A stretch of DNA of 64,000 bases from Caldilineaceae bacterium (GTDB taxonomy: Bacteria; Chloroflexota; Anaerolineae; Caldilineales; Caldilineaceae), in NCBI GenBank assembly GCA_022821545.1, contig JAJEDJ010000035.1:1-64000 (forward strand), read 5' to 3'. The notes under the pieces were generated by a model. It was not told the origin of the DNA and did not search any database. It saw only the letters and a list, made by a program, of their open reading frames with translations. This document shows, piece after piece, positions 15,651 to 25,229 of the stretch. The translations under genes and the position numbers were made by a program. Position 1 is the first letter of the stretch; every line of letters starts with the position of its first letter.

Positions 15651-16355
15651 ATGAGAAGCAGGGCAGGAAGTTTCCGGGGCAGGAAGGGGCCGGCTGTCTT
15701 TTCCAGTTGTCAGCGGAAGAGCGCAGGCCGCGCTGCCGGGACGGCAAGTTACCGGGCGCGGCGCCGTTTTGCCGCACCTGTATTCCTGTGTCTATTCGCG
15801 CTGCTTTGCGCCGCATGTGGGCGACACGAGTTCACGGGCACCGTATTTGAAGAGGCCAGGCCGGCTGCGCCGATTCGCGGCCAGAACTATGACGGCGCGC
15901 CCTTTGACCTGGCAGAACTGAGCGGCGACCCCGTTCTTCTTTTTTTCGGCTACACTTTCTGCCCTGACATCTGTCCGCTGACGATGATGGAACTGGCCTC
16001 AGCCCAAGAGGCGCTGGAAGGGAGCGCGCCTGAACTGGCCGCTGATCTCAAGGTCGTTTTTGTCTCCGTGGACCCACAACGCGACTCCCTGGCACGCCTC
16101 GAGCCATATATCCACGCCTTTGATCCGCGGTTCTTCGGCGTTCGCATTGAGGATTCCGAGCTGGAAGCCCTCAAACGGGCCTACGGGCTGTACACCGGCG
16201 CCGCCGAAGGCAACAGCCTTGACGACGAATACTATCTGCTCGACCATACCTCGCGCATCTTTCTCATCGACAGAGAGGGGAACTGGCGCGCCCTGTTCAG
16301 CGCAGACGTGACGTCCGAGAGCCTTGCCGCGGATTTGCAGGAGTTGCTGCGCTAG
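15651..16355 (+). CDS. SCO1/SenC-family copper-binding thioredoxin-like lipoprotein
   Basis: About 234 residues. After a basic N-terminal stretch comes a signal with a lipobox (LLCAAC, Cys56). The SCO domain has the copper/redox motif FCPDIC (Cys104 and Cys108 in this numbering) and the conserved downstream histidine in DHTSRIFLID. SCO proteins deliver copper to the CuA site of cytochrome c oxidase outside the membrane. The ATG at 15651 is preferred because GGAG lies 12 nt upstream; an in-frame TTG at 15633 is possible. The window also holds a caa3-type CtaG (32838-33743). Confidence 0.9.
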   Translation: MRSRAGSFRGRKGPAVFSSCQRKSAGRAAGTASYRARRRFAAPVFLCLFALLCAACGRHEFTGTVFEEARPAAPIRGQNYDGAPFDLAELSGDPVLLFFGYTFCPDICPLTMMELASAQEALEGSAPELAADLKVVFVSVDPQRDSLARLEPYIHAFDPRFFGVRIEDSELEALKRAYGLYTGAAEGNSLDDEYYLLDHTSRIFLIDREGNWRALFSADVTSESLAADLQELLR

Positions 16356-16398
16356 GCGGCCGCTCGCCTTTCCCGACCGCAGGAGGTCGGCAACCGCT

Positions 16399-17004
16399 GT
16401 GCGTACCTTTGTCGCGATAGAGATTCCCCACAATGTGAAGAAGATGGCGCGGGCGGAGCAAGACCGCTTGCGAGAGCTTCCGGCATTGCGTGAACAGCCG
16501 TCCATTCTGCGATGGACGAACCCCGATAATCTGCATCTCACTTTGCGCTTCCTGGGCGAGACCGAAGAGAGCCGGCGCCTTCTTTTGCAGAATGAACTGG
16601 CAAACATTGCGGCCAGACATGCGCCGTTCACACTGGCGCTGTCCCACCTTGGCTGTTTCCGGTCATGGTCCAACCTGCGCGTTCTGTGGGTGGGAATAAG
16701 AAGTGAATCGGATGCGCTTGGGGCGCTGCAGGCTGAGGTAGAGTCCCTGGCCAGGAGGGCCGGATTTCCGCCGGAGCGAAACAGTTTTTCGCCCCACATA
16801 ACGCTGGCGCGCACCGTTCGCAATGCGCCGCGGCCCGCGCTGCGCGCGACCTCCGATCAGCTGCGCCGCTATGCCGAAGATGATCTATTTCAAACCGGAA
16901 CTGACTGGCGGGTCGGGGAACTGCATTTTATTCGCAGCGTGCTGGGCCGGAGCGGTCCACAGTATTTCAACCTGGCAACCTGCGCGTTGACTGACGGACC
17001 GTAA
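16399..17004 (+). CDS. thpR: RNA 2',3'-cyclic phosphodiesterase (2H family, ThpR/LigT)
   Basis: A 201-residue 2H-phosphoesterase. Both catalytic HxTx motifs are seen: HLTLRFLG and, 115 or so residues later, HITLAR. The start RTFVAIEIP is typical. A GTG at 16399 with AGGAGGT 11 nt upstream is preferred; the frame is open upstream to an ATG at 16324 that overlaps the Sco gene. Family members hydrolyse RNA 2',3'-cyclic phosphates or ligate tRNA halves in vitro; the cell role is not settled. It is probably co-transcribed with the Sco gene. Confidence 0.9.
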   Translation: MRTFVAIEIPHNVKKMARAEQDRLRELPALREQPSILRWTNPDNLHLTLRFLGETEESRRLLLQNELANIAARHAPFTLALSHLGCFRSWSNLRVLWVGIRSESDALGALQAEVESLARRAGFPPERNSFSPHITLARTVRNAPRPALRATSDQLRRYAEDDLFQTGTDWRVGELHFIRSVLGRSGPQYFNLATCALTDGP

Positions 17005-17009
17005 CCTTC

Positions 17010-18494
17010 CTACCGAAAGCGGGGTTCTTCCGCGGGCATCTCTGCCGCGGCCGGCGCGGCCATCTCCTGCGAGAACTTTGCCTCTTCGCGCGCCTCTCGC
17101 ATACGCTCGGCCCGGTACTGCTCTACGCTGCGGGTTGGGTCGCGTTGCGTTACATTTTCATCACGCCGGACGGCCCTTTCGACGCCGTAAAGGAACAGAC
17201 CCAAGGGTACGCAAACGGCGCTGCCGCTCACGAATCCCCAAAGCCCCAATCCTGCGATACCAATGATCTGGGCCTGGATCTGACCGAGAAAGTCACTCCG
17301 AAAGCCCGGGGCAGCCAGCAGACCGGTGACTCCCTGCCCGGAGACGCCCAGGTAACTGCCGGCGCCGACCTGCTGCCACCCGGCCCCAGCCGCGCCGTCG
17401 GCGAAAATGCCAACGCTCAACAGTCCGATCGCAGCGGGAATGCCCGCCGCGGCAAAGATGCCGGCACCGTCGTCAAGGCGAAAAACTCTTTGGAGGGCGA
17501 AGGTCACAAATGGCACGCTGCCTCCGGCAAGCAGCCCGGTCAGCAGCGCGCCGGCGTGGCCTGGAAAAGGCCCGGCAGCCAGTCCGGCGATGACACCGGC
17601 CACAAGTCCGCGTGCGCTCATCCCCGGATCGCTCTCGCCGGTCACGAACCAGGTGTACAGCAAAGGGATTGTTACACCTCCGGCAGCGTACAGCAGGCCG
17701 TTGACAGCGGTTCGCATAGCAGTGAAAGGGGTCGTCCCAGGCTGTTGAACGGGGCTTGCCCATACCCATGCCAGCACACCTCCCATCACGAACAGGGAGC
17801 CGGCGACCGCGAGCAGGGGCAGGTGGACGGAAGGCAGCTCGGAGCCGGCCGCGGTCATCCGGGAGTTCCTGCGCGGCTGCCATACCAGCAGCGCGGCCAG
17901 AGACGCGAATGCAGATACAAGAAAGACTGTGCCTCCGCCCCCGAAATCGACCAACCCGTGTCCCAAACCGACGTTGGTCCCCAGCGCGGCCAGCCAGCCC
18001 CCTCCCTGCACCCAATTGCCGGCCAGCGGATAGACGACCGCGCCCACCGTCAGGGCAAGAATCAACGTAGCCAGGGCAGGCGCCCGCCCTCGCAGAGCCA
18101 GGACAGGGAGCAAGGCAGCGGTCATGGACCAGGGCACGTGCGCCAGGAAAAGCCCCATCGCGGCAGGCGTCGCCGCCGGGCCGGTCAAGAACCACCCGTC
18201 CAGGCCCGCCGCGATCCAGCCAATGCCCCAACCTTCGGGAAGCGGGCTCCATCCCCTCAGCAGTGCAGACAGCTCAGGGTGGTCGGTATAGAGAAAACCG
18301 ACGCTCCCGAACTGAAATGCAAAGCCGGCCGCCCAATAGCCCAACCCCGCCAGACAGAAGGCCGCGAGCCCGCCCAATGCGGCATCCCACGCCCGCTGTG
18401 CAGTCATGCCGGAAGCGGCAACAAGCATTATTCCGGCTGGCAGGAGGAAGGCCAGGCCAGCGGCTGTCAGATGCCAGAGATATGTGCTGTCCAT
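17010..18494 (-). CDS. Amt/Rh-fold membrane protein lacking the twin histidines
   Basis: A 494-residue protein with about 11 hydrophobic segments and a charged C-terminal tail of about 50 residues. It aligns with ammonium transporters around YPLAGNWVQGGGWL, VDFGGGGTVF and LDDGAGIFAAAGIP. Aligned gap-free with E. coli AmtB, His168 becomes Phe (TVFLVS) and His318 becomes Ala. Trp148 appears to be Gln. The structural Asp of the DFxGG motif remains. These histidines line the ammonium pore in characterised Amt proteins, so transport by the usual route is doubtful. It may be a sensor, carry a different substrate, or be a diverged paralogue. No glnK/P-II gene is adjacent. Confidence 0.75.
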   Translation of the reverse strand: MDSTYLWHLTAAGLAFLLPAGIMLVAASGMTAQRAWDAALGGLAAFCLAGLGYWAAGFAFQFGSVGFLYTDHPELSALLRGWSPLPEGWGIGWIAAGLDGWFLTGPAATPAAMGLFLAHVPWSMTAALLPVLALRGRAPALATLILALTVGAVVYPLAGNWVQGGGWLAALGTNVGLGHGLVDFGGGGTVFLVSAFASLAALLVWQPRRNSRMTAAGSELPSVHLPLLAVAGSLFVMGGVLAWVWASPVQQPGTTPFTAMRTAVNGLLYAAGGVTIPLLYTWFVTGESDPGMSARGLVAGVIAGLAAGPFPGHAGALLTGLLAGGSVPFVTFALQRVFRLDDGAGIFAAAGIPAAIGLLSVGIFADGAAGAGWQQVGAGSYLGVSGQGVTGLLAAPGFRSDFLGQIQAQIIGIAGLGLWGFVSGSAVCVPLGLFLYGVERAVRRDENVTQRDPTRSVEQYRAERMREAREEAKFSQEMAAPAAAEMPAEEPRFR

Positions 18495-18560
18495 AGCCCT
18501 AGAATATCAAAGAATGGTGAACGGAACAAAGCAGGCGTCGAAGGCGCACTGTCGCGCGCG

Positions 18561-18589
18561 TTGGTCTTGGGTCAGCCCGGTGTTACAAT
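18561..18589 (+). promoter_or_regulatory. sigma-70-type promoter for mltG
   Basis: TTGGTC (18561-18566) and TACAAT (18584-18589) are 17 bp apart. The predicted start falls about 12 nt before the ATG at 18608, which would leave a very short leader with no clear ribosome site. Confidence 0.55.
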
Positions 18590-18607
18590 TGTCGGGTTGC
18601 CGCACAG

Positions 18608-19903
18608 ATGCGAAGCAGGGCCCCGCAGGCCCCACGATTTGGCAGCCCTACTGAGCCGAGGGAAATCATTACTCAGCGATTCAGCAGAGAGGCGCAAAAG
18701 GAGCCGCTGCTCCTGAATCTGATCCGGGCATCCTTCCTGATACTGGTCCTCCTGGTATTGTGGGGGGCCGGCAGCGTGTTGCGCGCCCACCTGACGGAAC
18801 AGTTCCTGGCGGTGGAGCGGCAGTCAGATGCGTTGATAGATCCGGATGAAGGCGAGGATGCGCTTACGCCGGAAAACATTGAGGCCTATATACTGGCGTT
18901 AATGCTGCGGTACCGGGAAGAACAGCTGGTCATTCCCGCCAGCGACGACCCACGACCGCGGCCATTTGCGATCAACCCGGGTGAGCCGGCCCGCTATATA
19001 GCGGCACGACTCGCGGCAGCCGGCTTCATTCGCGACGCGGACCTTTTCAACCTGTATCTGCGCGTGGAAGGGCTGGAAAGGAATATCGAGGCCGGCCACT
19101 TCATGCTTGCCGAGTCGATGACAGTGCCGGAGATCGCCAATGAACTTCAGCAGGCCCGCTTTGAAGAGGTACCTGTAACGATTCCCGAAGGCTTTCGTGC
19201 GGAAGAGATCGCTGAGCGGCTGGCTGAGAACTTCGTGATCGACAGCGAACGATTCCTGACCGCGGTACGCCAGCCCCACAGCCTGGACCTGGTAGCAGAC
19301 TACCCGTTCCTGGAGAATCTCCCTGCCGGCGCTTCACTGGAAGGCTATCTTTTCCCCGATACCTACCGTTTTCCCGTCAATGCCAGCGGGCCGGAGATCA
19401 TTCTGGCCTCCATGCTGGAAAACTTCGGAAACCGGATTGGCGCAGATGGTCTGAGCGGGGGAAACAGCGGGATAAGCGGGCATGAACTGATTACGCTGGC
19501 TTCGGTCGTGGAGAGGGAGGCCGTCCAGGATGACGAACGGCCCCTGATTGCCAGCGTTTACATCAATCGTCTAAACAATAGCTGTCGTGACGTCGGAGGA
19601 AGGTATCTGCAGGCCGACCCGACTGTGCAGTACGCCAAAGGCACGACAGGCGACTGGTGGTGGAAGCCGCAGACGATTGAAGAGTACGCCCAGGTGGAAA
19701 GCCTCTACAATACTTACCTGCATCCAGGGCTGCCGCCAGGCCCGATCTCCAGTCCGGGTCTGCGAGCCATTGAGGCAACCAGGAATCCAAGTCAGACGAC
19801 TTACTGCTTCTTCCTTGCCACCGGTGAAGAAGGGCGTCATGTCTTCGCCCAAACACATGCAGAGCATCTGCAGAATCTGTCAATCTATGGCTATCAGCCC
19901 TGA
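18608..19903 (+). CDS. mltG: endolytic murein transglycosylase MltG
   Basis: A 431-residue membrane-anchored enzyme that cuts nascent peptidoglycan strands and so sets glycan length. One N-terminal helix ([15 protein letters not shown]) is followed by a LysM-like part ([19 protein letters not shown]). The YceG domain has [13 protein letters not shown], the catalytic glutamate in [29 protein letters not shown] and [14 protein letters not shown]. Length is slightly above the usual 340-400. The next gene starts about 130 bp downstream on the same strand. Confidence 0.93.
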   Translation: MRSRAPQAPRFGSPTEPREIITQRFSREAQKEPLLLNLIRASFLILVLLVLWGAGSVLRAHLTEQFLAVERQSDALIDPDEGEDALTPENIEAYILALMLRYREEQLVIPASDDPRPRPFAINPGEPARYIAARLAAAGFIRDADLFNLYLRVEGLERNIEAGHFMLAESMTVPEIANELQQARFEEVPVTIPEGFRAEEIAERLAENFVIDSERFLTAVRQPHSLDLVADYPFLENLPAGASLEGYLFPDTYRFPVNASGPEIILASMLENFGNRIGADGLSGGNSGISGHELITLASVVEREAVQDDERPLIASVYINRLNNSCRDVGGRYLQADPTVQYAKGTTGDWWWKPQTIEEYAQVESLYNTYLHPGLPPGPISSPGLRAIEATRNPSQTTYCFFLATGEEGRHVFAQTHAEHLQNLSIYGYQP

Positions 19904-20036
19904 TCGGGCAGCCGGGTATGGCGCGAGCAGCAGCAACACAGTCGTAACACGGGGCAGTTGCCGGTATCGAGCGCCAGGTTCAGGCGAAGAGTCCTTGCGT
20001 GTTGGAAATTTCGCGCTGTACGGGGCCTGTGGTAAT

Positions 20037-20978
20037 ATGGGCCGCGCTCTACCGGCGGCCCGGTTCGTCTTCTGTCTCTCAATTTCCCTTTTTCTTATAT
20101 CCTGCTCCTCCATGCGGCCCGTAGTGAAGATCGGGTTGCTGGCTCCCTTCGAAGGGCTGCATCGAGAGAGTGGATATGAAGCCCTTGCGGCCATGCGCGC
20201 TGCACTGGCGGACTATCCGCTGGATGAGTTCGAGGCACTGCCCCTGGCGTTGGATACGTCTGCCGACCCGGCCCAAGCCCGCCGCGCAGCCGCCAAACTG
20301 CTGCGCGACGATGCTGTCGCGGCCGTCGTTGGGCCGTTGCAGGCGCGGCAGGTCTTTGCGGTGGCTGAGATCATCGCGGCTGCGGACGTTGACTGGCGTC
20401 CGCCGACGGCGCCGGCCACAGCAGAAGCGGCACGGGCGTATGTCAGGGCATTCATCCTCAATATGCCAGGGCAGAATATCGCGGTTGCAGGGCTGGACTC
20501 CGGCTGGCCGCAGTTTTCTGAAGAGGAGATGTCCTCCGCTACCGGCAAAACGGTAACGATAGTCGAAGGCGAGTCTGCCGCGGCGGAAGCCGATGGCGTG
20601 CTATGGCTCGGCAGCGCCGCCGAGGGCGCGGCGTTTCTGGGCCGTCTGCGATTGCAAAGCCGTACAGTTCCCTTCTGGACTACCGCCATAGCAGGTGATC
20701 CGGTCTTCCATGCCCTCCTGTCGGAACGGCTGGATGGGACAGCGCCAGGCCCCATCTACAGTGTCGTCGCGCTGGGGGAGATCGGCGAACATTTCAACGA
20801 GTGGGCAGCGGCGCATCCTGACGCCGCGCCGACAGCCTTTGCCGTCTACCATGCCACGCGGCGGACTTTGCAACAGATTTCCGGTGAAGTTGTCCGCTCG
20901 AATGCGCGAGAAATAGCAGTCTTTTCCGTCGACGGTGAGGGCAGAAGCGAACTGGCGGAAATCGTGCCGTTCCCCTGA
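20037..20978 (+). CDS. periplasmic-binding-protein-like lipoprotein (type 1 fold)
   Basis: A 313-residue lipoprotein. The signal ends in LISC (Cys23). The mature part resembles the branched-chain-amino-acid-binding/LivJ type: KIGLLAPFEG at the start, GYEALAAMRAAL, LALDTSADPAQARRAAAKLL, then AVVGPLQARQVFAVAEI. The frame extends upstream, but the ATG at 20037 is the first start that gives a signal peptide. No permease or ATPase gene is adjacent, so it may be a stand-alone sensor or receptor rather than a transporter part. It lies between mltG and a GT4 glycosyltransferase on the same strand. Confidence 0.75.
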   Translation: MGRALPAARFVFCLSISLFLISCSSMRPVVKIGLLAPFEGLHRESGYEALAAMRAALADYPLDEFEALPLALDTSADPAQARRAAAKLLRDDAVAAVVGPLQARQVFAVAEIIAAADVDWRPPTAPATAEAARAYVRAFILNMPGQNIAVAGLDSGWPQFSEEEMSSATGKTVTIVEGESAAAEADGVLWLGSAAEGAAFLGRLRLQSRTVPFWTTAIAGDPVFHALLSERLDGTAPGPIYSVVALGEIGEHFNEWAAAHPDAAPTAFAVYHATRRTLQQISGEVVRSNAREIAVFSVDGEGRSELAEIVPFP

Positions 20979-21044
20979 CGCGGAAGCCGCTGAGACGGCG
21001 GACCGATTCGCGTTATCCAAAGTGTATCCACCGCAGAACTGCAA

Positions 21045-22253
21045 ATGCGTCTTCTCTTTATTTCCTGGGAGTACCCTCCGAATGTCGTAGGCGGGATAGG
21101 AAAGCATGTCTCCGAGCTTGTGCAGGCCTTCCTCGCCCTACCCGATGAAGTCACGACTCCCTTCCACCTGGACCTGTTGACGCCCCACAGCGGGAACGCT
21201 CCTCTGGTTGAAGACCTGTCGAAGTCCGTGACGGTCCACCGCGTGGAAACGCCCATGGTCAATCCCCTGGACCTATTCAACAGCGTTGTGGACAATAACC
21301 GCTACCTTGTGTCAAAGGCCAGGGCGCTGCACGAGGAAGTCCCCTATTCGCTGATCCACGTCCACGACTGGTTGACGGCATCAGCCGGCATTGAACTGAA
21401 GCATGCCTGGAAGATTCCTCTTGTTACGACCGTCCATGCAACAGAGAGAGGCAGACACCATTCACACTTGCCCAGTGAGACCAGCCACAATATCAATCAG
21501 CTGGAGTGGCAAGTATGCTTTGAGTCCTGGCGGCTCATCGTCTGCAGTTCTTACATGGCCGGCGAGCTGCGCAGATTCTTCGACGTACCCCTCGACAAGG
21601 TCACCTTGATTCCGAACGGTGTTGACGTTACTCCATTCGCGTCCTTTGCGGACGAACGCGTTCGGGAGCTAAAAGGCAGATTCGCTCCAAACGGCGAGAG
21701 ACTACTGTTCTATGTCGGACGCATCACACCGGAGAAGGGCGTCCAGGTGTTGCTGCAGGCGCTGCCTTCGATTCTCGAGAGACATCCCGACGTGCGTCTG
21801 CTGGTGGCAGGCAGAAACAGCGAGCAGATGCAGCCGCTGGTAGACGAGCTGGGAATAAGGGAGGCCGTGGAGCTGTTGGGGTTTGTCGACAGCGAGACGA
21901 GGGACTGCCTCTATCGCAGCGTCGATGCAGCCGTCTTTCCCAGCCTGTATGAACCTTTTGGGATCGTAGCGCTCGAGGCGATGGCCGCCGGCTGCAATGT
22001 CATCGCCAGTGAGGTCGGCGGGCTGGCCGAGGTTGTCGACCACCGGCGGACAGGTCTGACAGTGCGGGCGAATGATTCAGAGAGTATAGCCTGGGCGGTG
22101 GACCAGATCTTCACGGATCCGGTTCAGGCACAGGCCATGCGCGCGCGGGCGCTTCAGGAGGTGACTCGCTCTTACAACTGGGGCGCGATTGCCGCGTCGA
22201 CCCTGGACATGTACAGGGCGGTCGAGGCGCAAAGGAAAGGCGTCAACTGGTGA
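21045..22253 (+). CDS. GT4-family glycosyltransferase (glycogen-synthase-like)
   Basis: A 402-residue GT-B glycosyltransferase. The N-terminal domain starts [21 protein letters not shown], the start and glycine loop seen in glycogen synthase-like GT4 enzymes. The C-terminal GT4 domain has [17 protein letters not shown], and the donor-binding [14 protein letters not shown] with EVGGLAEVV. It uses a nucleotide sugar to extend a glycan; acceptor unknown. Its 3' end overlaps the convergent phosphorylase gene by 11 bp. No strong ribosome site is seen. Confidence 0.9.
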   Translation: MRLLFISWEYPPNVVGGIGKHVSELVQAFLALPDEVTTPFHLDLLTPHSGNAPLVEDLSKSVTVHRVETPMVNPLDLFNSVVDNNRYLVSKARALHEEVPYSLIHVHDWLTASAGIELKHAWKIPLVTTVHATERGRHHSHLPSETSHNINQLEWQVCFESWRLIVCSSYMAGELRRFFDVPLDKVTLIPNGVDVTPFASFADERVRELKGRFAPNGERLLFYVGRITPEKGVQVLLQALPSILERHPDVRLLVAGRNSEQMQPLVDELGIREAVELLGFVDSETRDCLYRSVDAAVFPSLYEPFGIVALEAMAAGCNVIASEVGGLAEVVDHRRTGLTVRANDSESIAWAVDQIFTDPVQAQAMRARALQEVTRSYNWGAIAASTLDMYRAVEAQRKGVNW

Positions 22254-23652
22254 TCCTGTCCAGTATGATCGGCCGCGCTTGATTCCCCTCGCCTGCAGCC
22301 CTTCCGGCGGCGCCCCCCTCTTCCGGTTGCGCTGTGTCCAATTGCGGCAAATCACGAAAACTGTAGGCCTGCAAAATCCGGTCCGCCGCCAGTCGAGCCG
22401 CAGCCGCGTCAGCCGCGTGGACCGCACATAGCGGGCCGCCAGCCAGGACTTGCTCACCCACCTTCGCCGCCAATACGACGCCGACCCGGTGGTCGATGGC
22501 GTCACCCTTACGTTGGCGGCCGCCGCCAAGCGCCGCTACGGCAAGTCCGACTGCGCGTGCATCAAGGCGACTGACAGTGCCGCCGCACTTCGACTCCAGG
22601 TCAATGACTACGGGGGCGGTGTCCAACCGGTCCGGGTTTACGACTGCAGCCGCATCACCTCCCTGTGCCGCTACAAACTGAACGAATTTGTCAAAGGCCG
22701 CCCCGGAATCGATCGCCTCTTGAACTCTGCTCCTGGCAGAGCTGCGCCCGGCCTCTACGCCCGCAACCTCCCGTTCCCTATGGAGTTCCGGGTCACCCAG
22801 CAGGAGCATTTCGCTGGCGACTTCCTGCGTCAGCTCCTGGAAATCAGCTGGTCCGCCTCCCTGCAGGGTATCAATCGCCTCCTTGACTTCAAGGTTGTTG
22901 CCGATCGCCCGTCCCAGGGGCTGATCCATCGCCGTAACCAGGGCAGTAACCCGGCGGCCCGCGCCCCTGCCGATTGAGACCATCAGCTCGGCCAGCTCTC
23001 GGGCCTCGGGCCGCAGCTCCATGAAGGCGCCCCGTCCGCACTTTACGTCCAGGACAATTGCGTCGGCGCCGGCAGCCAGCTTCTTGCTCATAATGCTGCC
23101 GGCGATGAGCGGCAAGCTGGGCACGGTGCCGGTTACATCGCGCAATGCGTAGAGCAGCCTGTCCGCGGGCGCGAGCGCGGCCGTCTGTGCAGCCACGACC
23201 AGTCCCACCTCCCTCAGCTGCCGGCGGAACCGGGCAGTAGTCAGGTCCGCGCTCCAACCGGGAATGCCTTCCAGCTTGTCGATTGTTCCCCCGGAGAAGC
23301 TGAGCCCGCGACCGCTCATCTTGCCGACAGGCAGCCCGCAGGCCGCCACAATGGGGCCAACCGTCAGCGTGGTCTTGTCTCCCACGCCGCCGCTGGAATG
23401 CTTGTCCACGATCAGCTTTTGCGACTGTGCCAGCCCGCGCAGATCGAGTGTCTCTCCGCTGGCAGCCATAGCCAGTGTAAGGGCAGTCGACTCCGCCGGC
23501 GTCATTCCTCGAAAGTAGACCGCCATTGCCCAGGCGGCCATCTGATAGTCGGGGACTGTCCCTGCAACAGTTCCCTCCATCAGGAATTTCAGCTCGTCGG
23601 GGCTGTGTTCGCCGCCGTCTCGCTTCTTTGTGATCAGGTCGACTACGTTCAT
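22243..23652 (-). CDS. pyrimidine-nucleoside (thymidine) phosphorylase
   Basis: A 469-residue enzyme of the DeoA/PyNP family that phosphorolyses thymidine or uridine for salvage. Seen are [18 protein letters not shown] at the start, [13 protein letters not shown], and the family signature [13 protein letters not shown] with [16 protein letters not shown] following. It is somewhat longer than the usual 430-440 residues, with a poorly conserved C-terminal tail. It is divergent from trmFO and overlaps the GT4 gene at its 3' end. Confidence 0.93.
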   Translation of the reverse strand: MNVVDLITKKRDGGEHSPDELKFLMEGTVAGTVPDYQMAAWAMAVYFRGMTPAESTALTLAMAASGETLDLRGLAQSQKLIVDKHSSGGVGDKTTLTVGPIVAACGLPVGKMSGRGLSFSGGTIDKLEGIPGWSADLTTARFRRQLREVGLVVAAQTAALAPADRLLYALRDVTGTVPSLPLIAGSIMSKKLAAGADAIVLDVKCGRGAFMELRPEARELAELMVSIGRGAGRRVTALVTAMDQPLGRAIGNNLEVKEAIDTLQGGGPADFQELTQEVASEMLLLGDPELHREREVAGVEAGRSSARSRVQEAIDSGAAFDKFVQFVAAQGGDAAAVVNPDRLDTAPVVIDLESKCGGTVSRLDARAVGLAVAALGGGRQRKGDAIDHRVGVVLAAKVGEQVLAGGPLCAVHAADAAAARLAADRILQAYSFRDLPQLDTAQPEEGGAAGRAAGEGNQARPIILDRITS

Positions 23653-23663
23653 CTCAGTTTTCT

Positions 23664-23691
23664 TTGGCGCCTAACGCGTTGGTGGTAAACT
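23664..23691 (+). promoter_or_regulatory. possible promoter for trmFO
   Basis: TTGGCG (23664-23669) and TAAACT (23686-23691) are 16 bp apart, in the 106-bp gap between divergent deoA-like and trmFO genes. The -10 match is moderate. Confidence 0.35.
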
Positions 23692-23758
23692 TGCACAGTG
23701 CTGAAGTAAGGTGGCTTGCAGTAAGGGGCAGCGTTACATTATCCATCCAGAGCGAAAA

Positions 23759-25102
23759 ATGGGCAAGACAGTTACAGTGGTTGGGGGCGGGCTGGCAGGC
23801 ACGGAAGCGGCCTGGCAGCTGGCGCAACGGGGGATTTCCGTCCGTCTATTTGAAATGCGTCCGGTGCGGCAAACGCCCGCCCACGTGACCGACCGGCTGG
23901 CCGAGCTGGTCTGCTCAAACTCCATGGGCAGCACGCTACCCGACCGGGCGCTGGGAATCCTCAAGAACGAAATGCTGCATATGGGCAGCTTTGTGATCCG
24001 CACTGCGTTCAAGCATGCCTTGCCCGCAGGACAGGCCCTGGCCGTCGGCAGAGATGAGTTCGCAGAGGAGATTACGGGCAGCATAGCCTCGCACCCGCGA
24101 ATCGAGCTGCTGCGCCAGGAAGTCACGTCGATACCCGAAGGGCCGACAGTTCTTGCGACGGGTCCGCTGACAAGCGACTCACTGACGCGCGCCGTCCAAT
24201 CCCTAACCGGCCCTTACCTTTACTTTTACGATGCCATGGCCCCGATCGTCACCTCTGAAAGCATCGACACGACTATTGCGTTCCGCCGCAACCGCTGGGA
24301 CAAGGCCGGCAGCGAAGGCACCGACGACGGCGACTATCTTAACTGCCCGCTGAATCAGAGCGAATACGAGGCCTTTGTGGACGCGCTGCTGGCGGCGCCC
24401 CGGCTCGAGCTTTCGGGCGCGGACAAGGAGCTTGAGCGCTACTTCGAAGGCTGTATGCCGATCGAGGCGCTGGCGCAAAGAGGCAAGGACGCCCTGGCAT
24501 TCGGGCCCATGCGCCCGGTCGGGCTGCGGGATCCCGCCACGGGGCAGCGTCCCTTCGCCGTGGTGCAACTCAGGCAGGACAATGTGGCCGGCACGCTATA
24601 TAATCTTGTGGGTTTTCAGACAAACGTGAAGTGGGGCGCACAGGCAGAAGTCCTCCGAATGATTCCCGGTCTGCAGGATGCGGAGTTCGTGCGCCTGGGA
24701 CAGATGCACCGCAATACGTTCATAAACAGCCCGACGCTCCTGGAACCGACGCTTCAGTTCAAGGGGAGAGACGATCTGTTTTTTGCGGGGCAGATAACCG
24801 GTACGGAAGGATATGTCGGCAGCGCGTTGGGGGGGCTTCTGTCCGGGATAAATATGGCGCGCCTGCTGGGAGATGAAGCGCCATTGCAGTTGCCGCGCGC
24901 CGCCATGTCCGGCGCCCTGTTCCACTACATCACCAACGCCGCGGCCGACGACTTTCAACCCATGAAAGCAAACATGGGACTGCTGCCTCCTCTCACGGAA
25001 CGCGTGCGAAACAAGCGTCTGCGTTACGCCGCGTACGCGGACAGGGCGAAGCTGGAACTGGAAAACTACCTTACGAGGGAGGGATTCAGTCCGGTTTCCT
25101 GA
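23759..25102 (+). CDS. trmFO: methylenetetrahydrofolate--tRNA-(uracil-5-)-methyltransferase TrmFO
   Basis: About 447 residues. An FAD enzyme that makes 5-methyluridine at tRNA position 54 with methylene-THF as the carbon donor. The FAD-binding glycine motif is [16 protein letters not shown]. Also seen are [22 protein letters not shown], and near the end [19 protein letters not shown]. The ATG at 23759 places the Rossmann motif at the N-terminus as in homologues; the frame is open 16 codons further upstream. Confidence 0.95.
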   Translation: MGKTVTVVGGGLAGTEAAWQLAQRGISVRLFEMRPVRQTPAHVTDRLAELVCSNSMGSTLPDRALGILKNEMLHMGSFVIRTAFKHALPAGQALAVGRDEFAEEITGSIASHPRIELLRQEVTSIPEGPTVLATGPLTSDSLTRAVQSLTGPYLYFYDAMAPIVTSESIDTTIAFRRNRWDKAGSEGTDDGDYLNCPLNQSEYEAFVDALLAAPRLELSGADKELERYFEGCMPIEALAQRGKDALAFGPMRPVGLRDPATGQRPFAVVQLRQDNVAGTLYNLVGFQTNVKWGAQAEVLRMIPGLQDAEFVRLGQMHRNTFINSPTLLEPTLQFKGRDDLFFAGQITGTEGYVGSALGGLLSGINMARLLGDEAPLQLPRAAMSGALFHYITNAAADDFQPMKANMGLLPPLTERVRNKRLRYAAYADRAKLELENYLTREGFSPVS

Positions 25103-25135
25103 AAAGGCGAACTGTTTATAGGTGGAAGGATGTCA

Positions 25136-25155
25136 GGCCCGGCCGGCGCCGGGCC
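25136..25155. terminator. GC-rich stem-loop between convergent trmFO and lipoprotein genes
   Basis: GGCCCGGC (25136-25143) pairs with GCCGGGCC (25148-25155) around a 4-nt loop. It lies 34 bp past the trmFO stop and before the convergent stop at 25230. There is no U-run, so termination strength is uncertain. Confidence 0.5.
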
Positions 25156-25229
25156 CTACTATTTACGGGCCTAATATAGAGCTAATACAGAGCGGAGTTG
25201 CGCAACGAGCGCCGGCTTTTCTAATCCGG

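Noticed and set aside
17145..18716. Long plus-strand reading frame opposite the Amt-like gene
   Set aside because: Antisense shadow rich in Arg, Gly, Gln and Pro; no ribosome site or motif.
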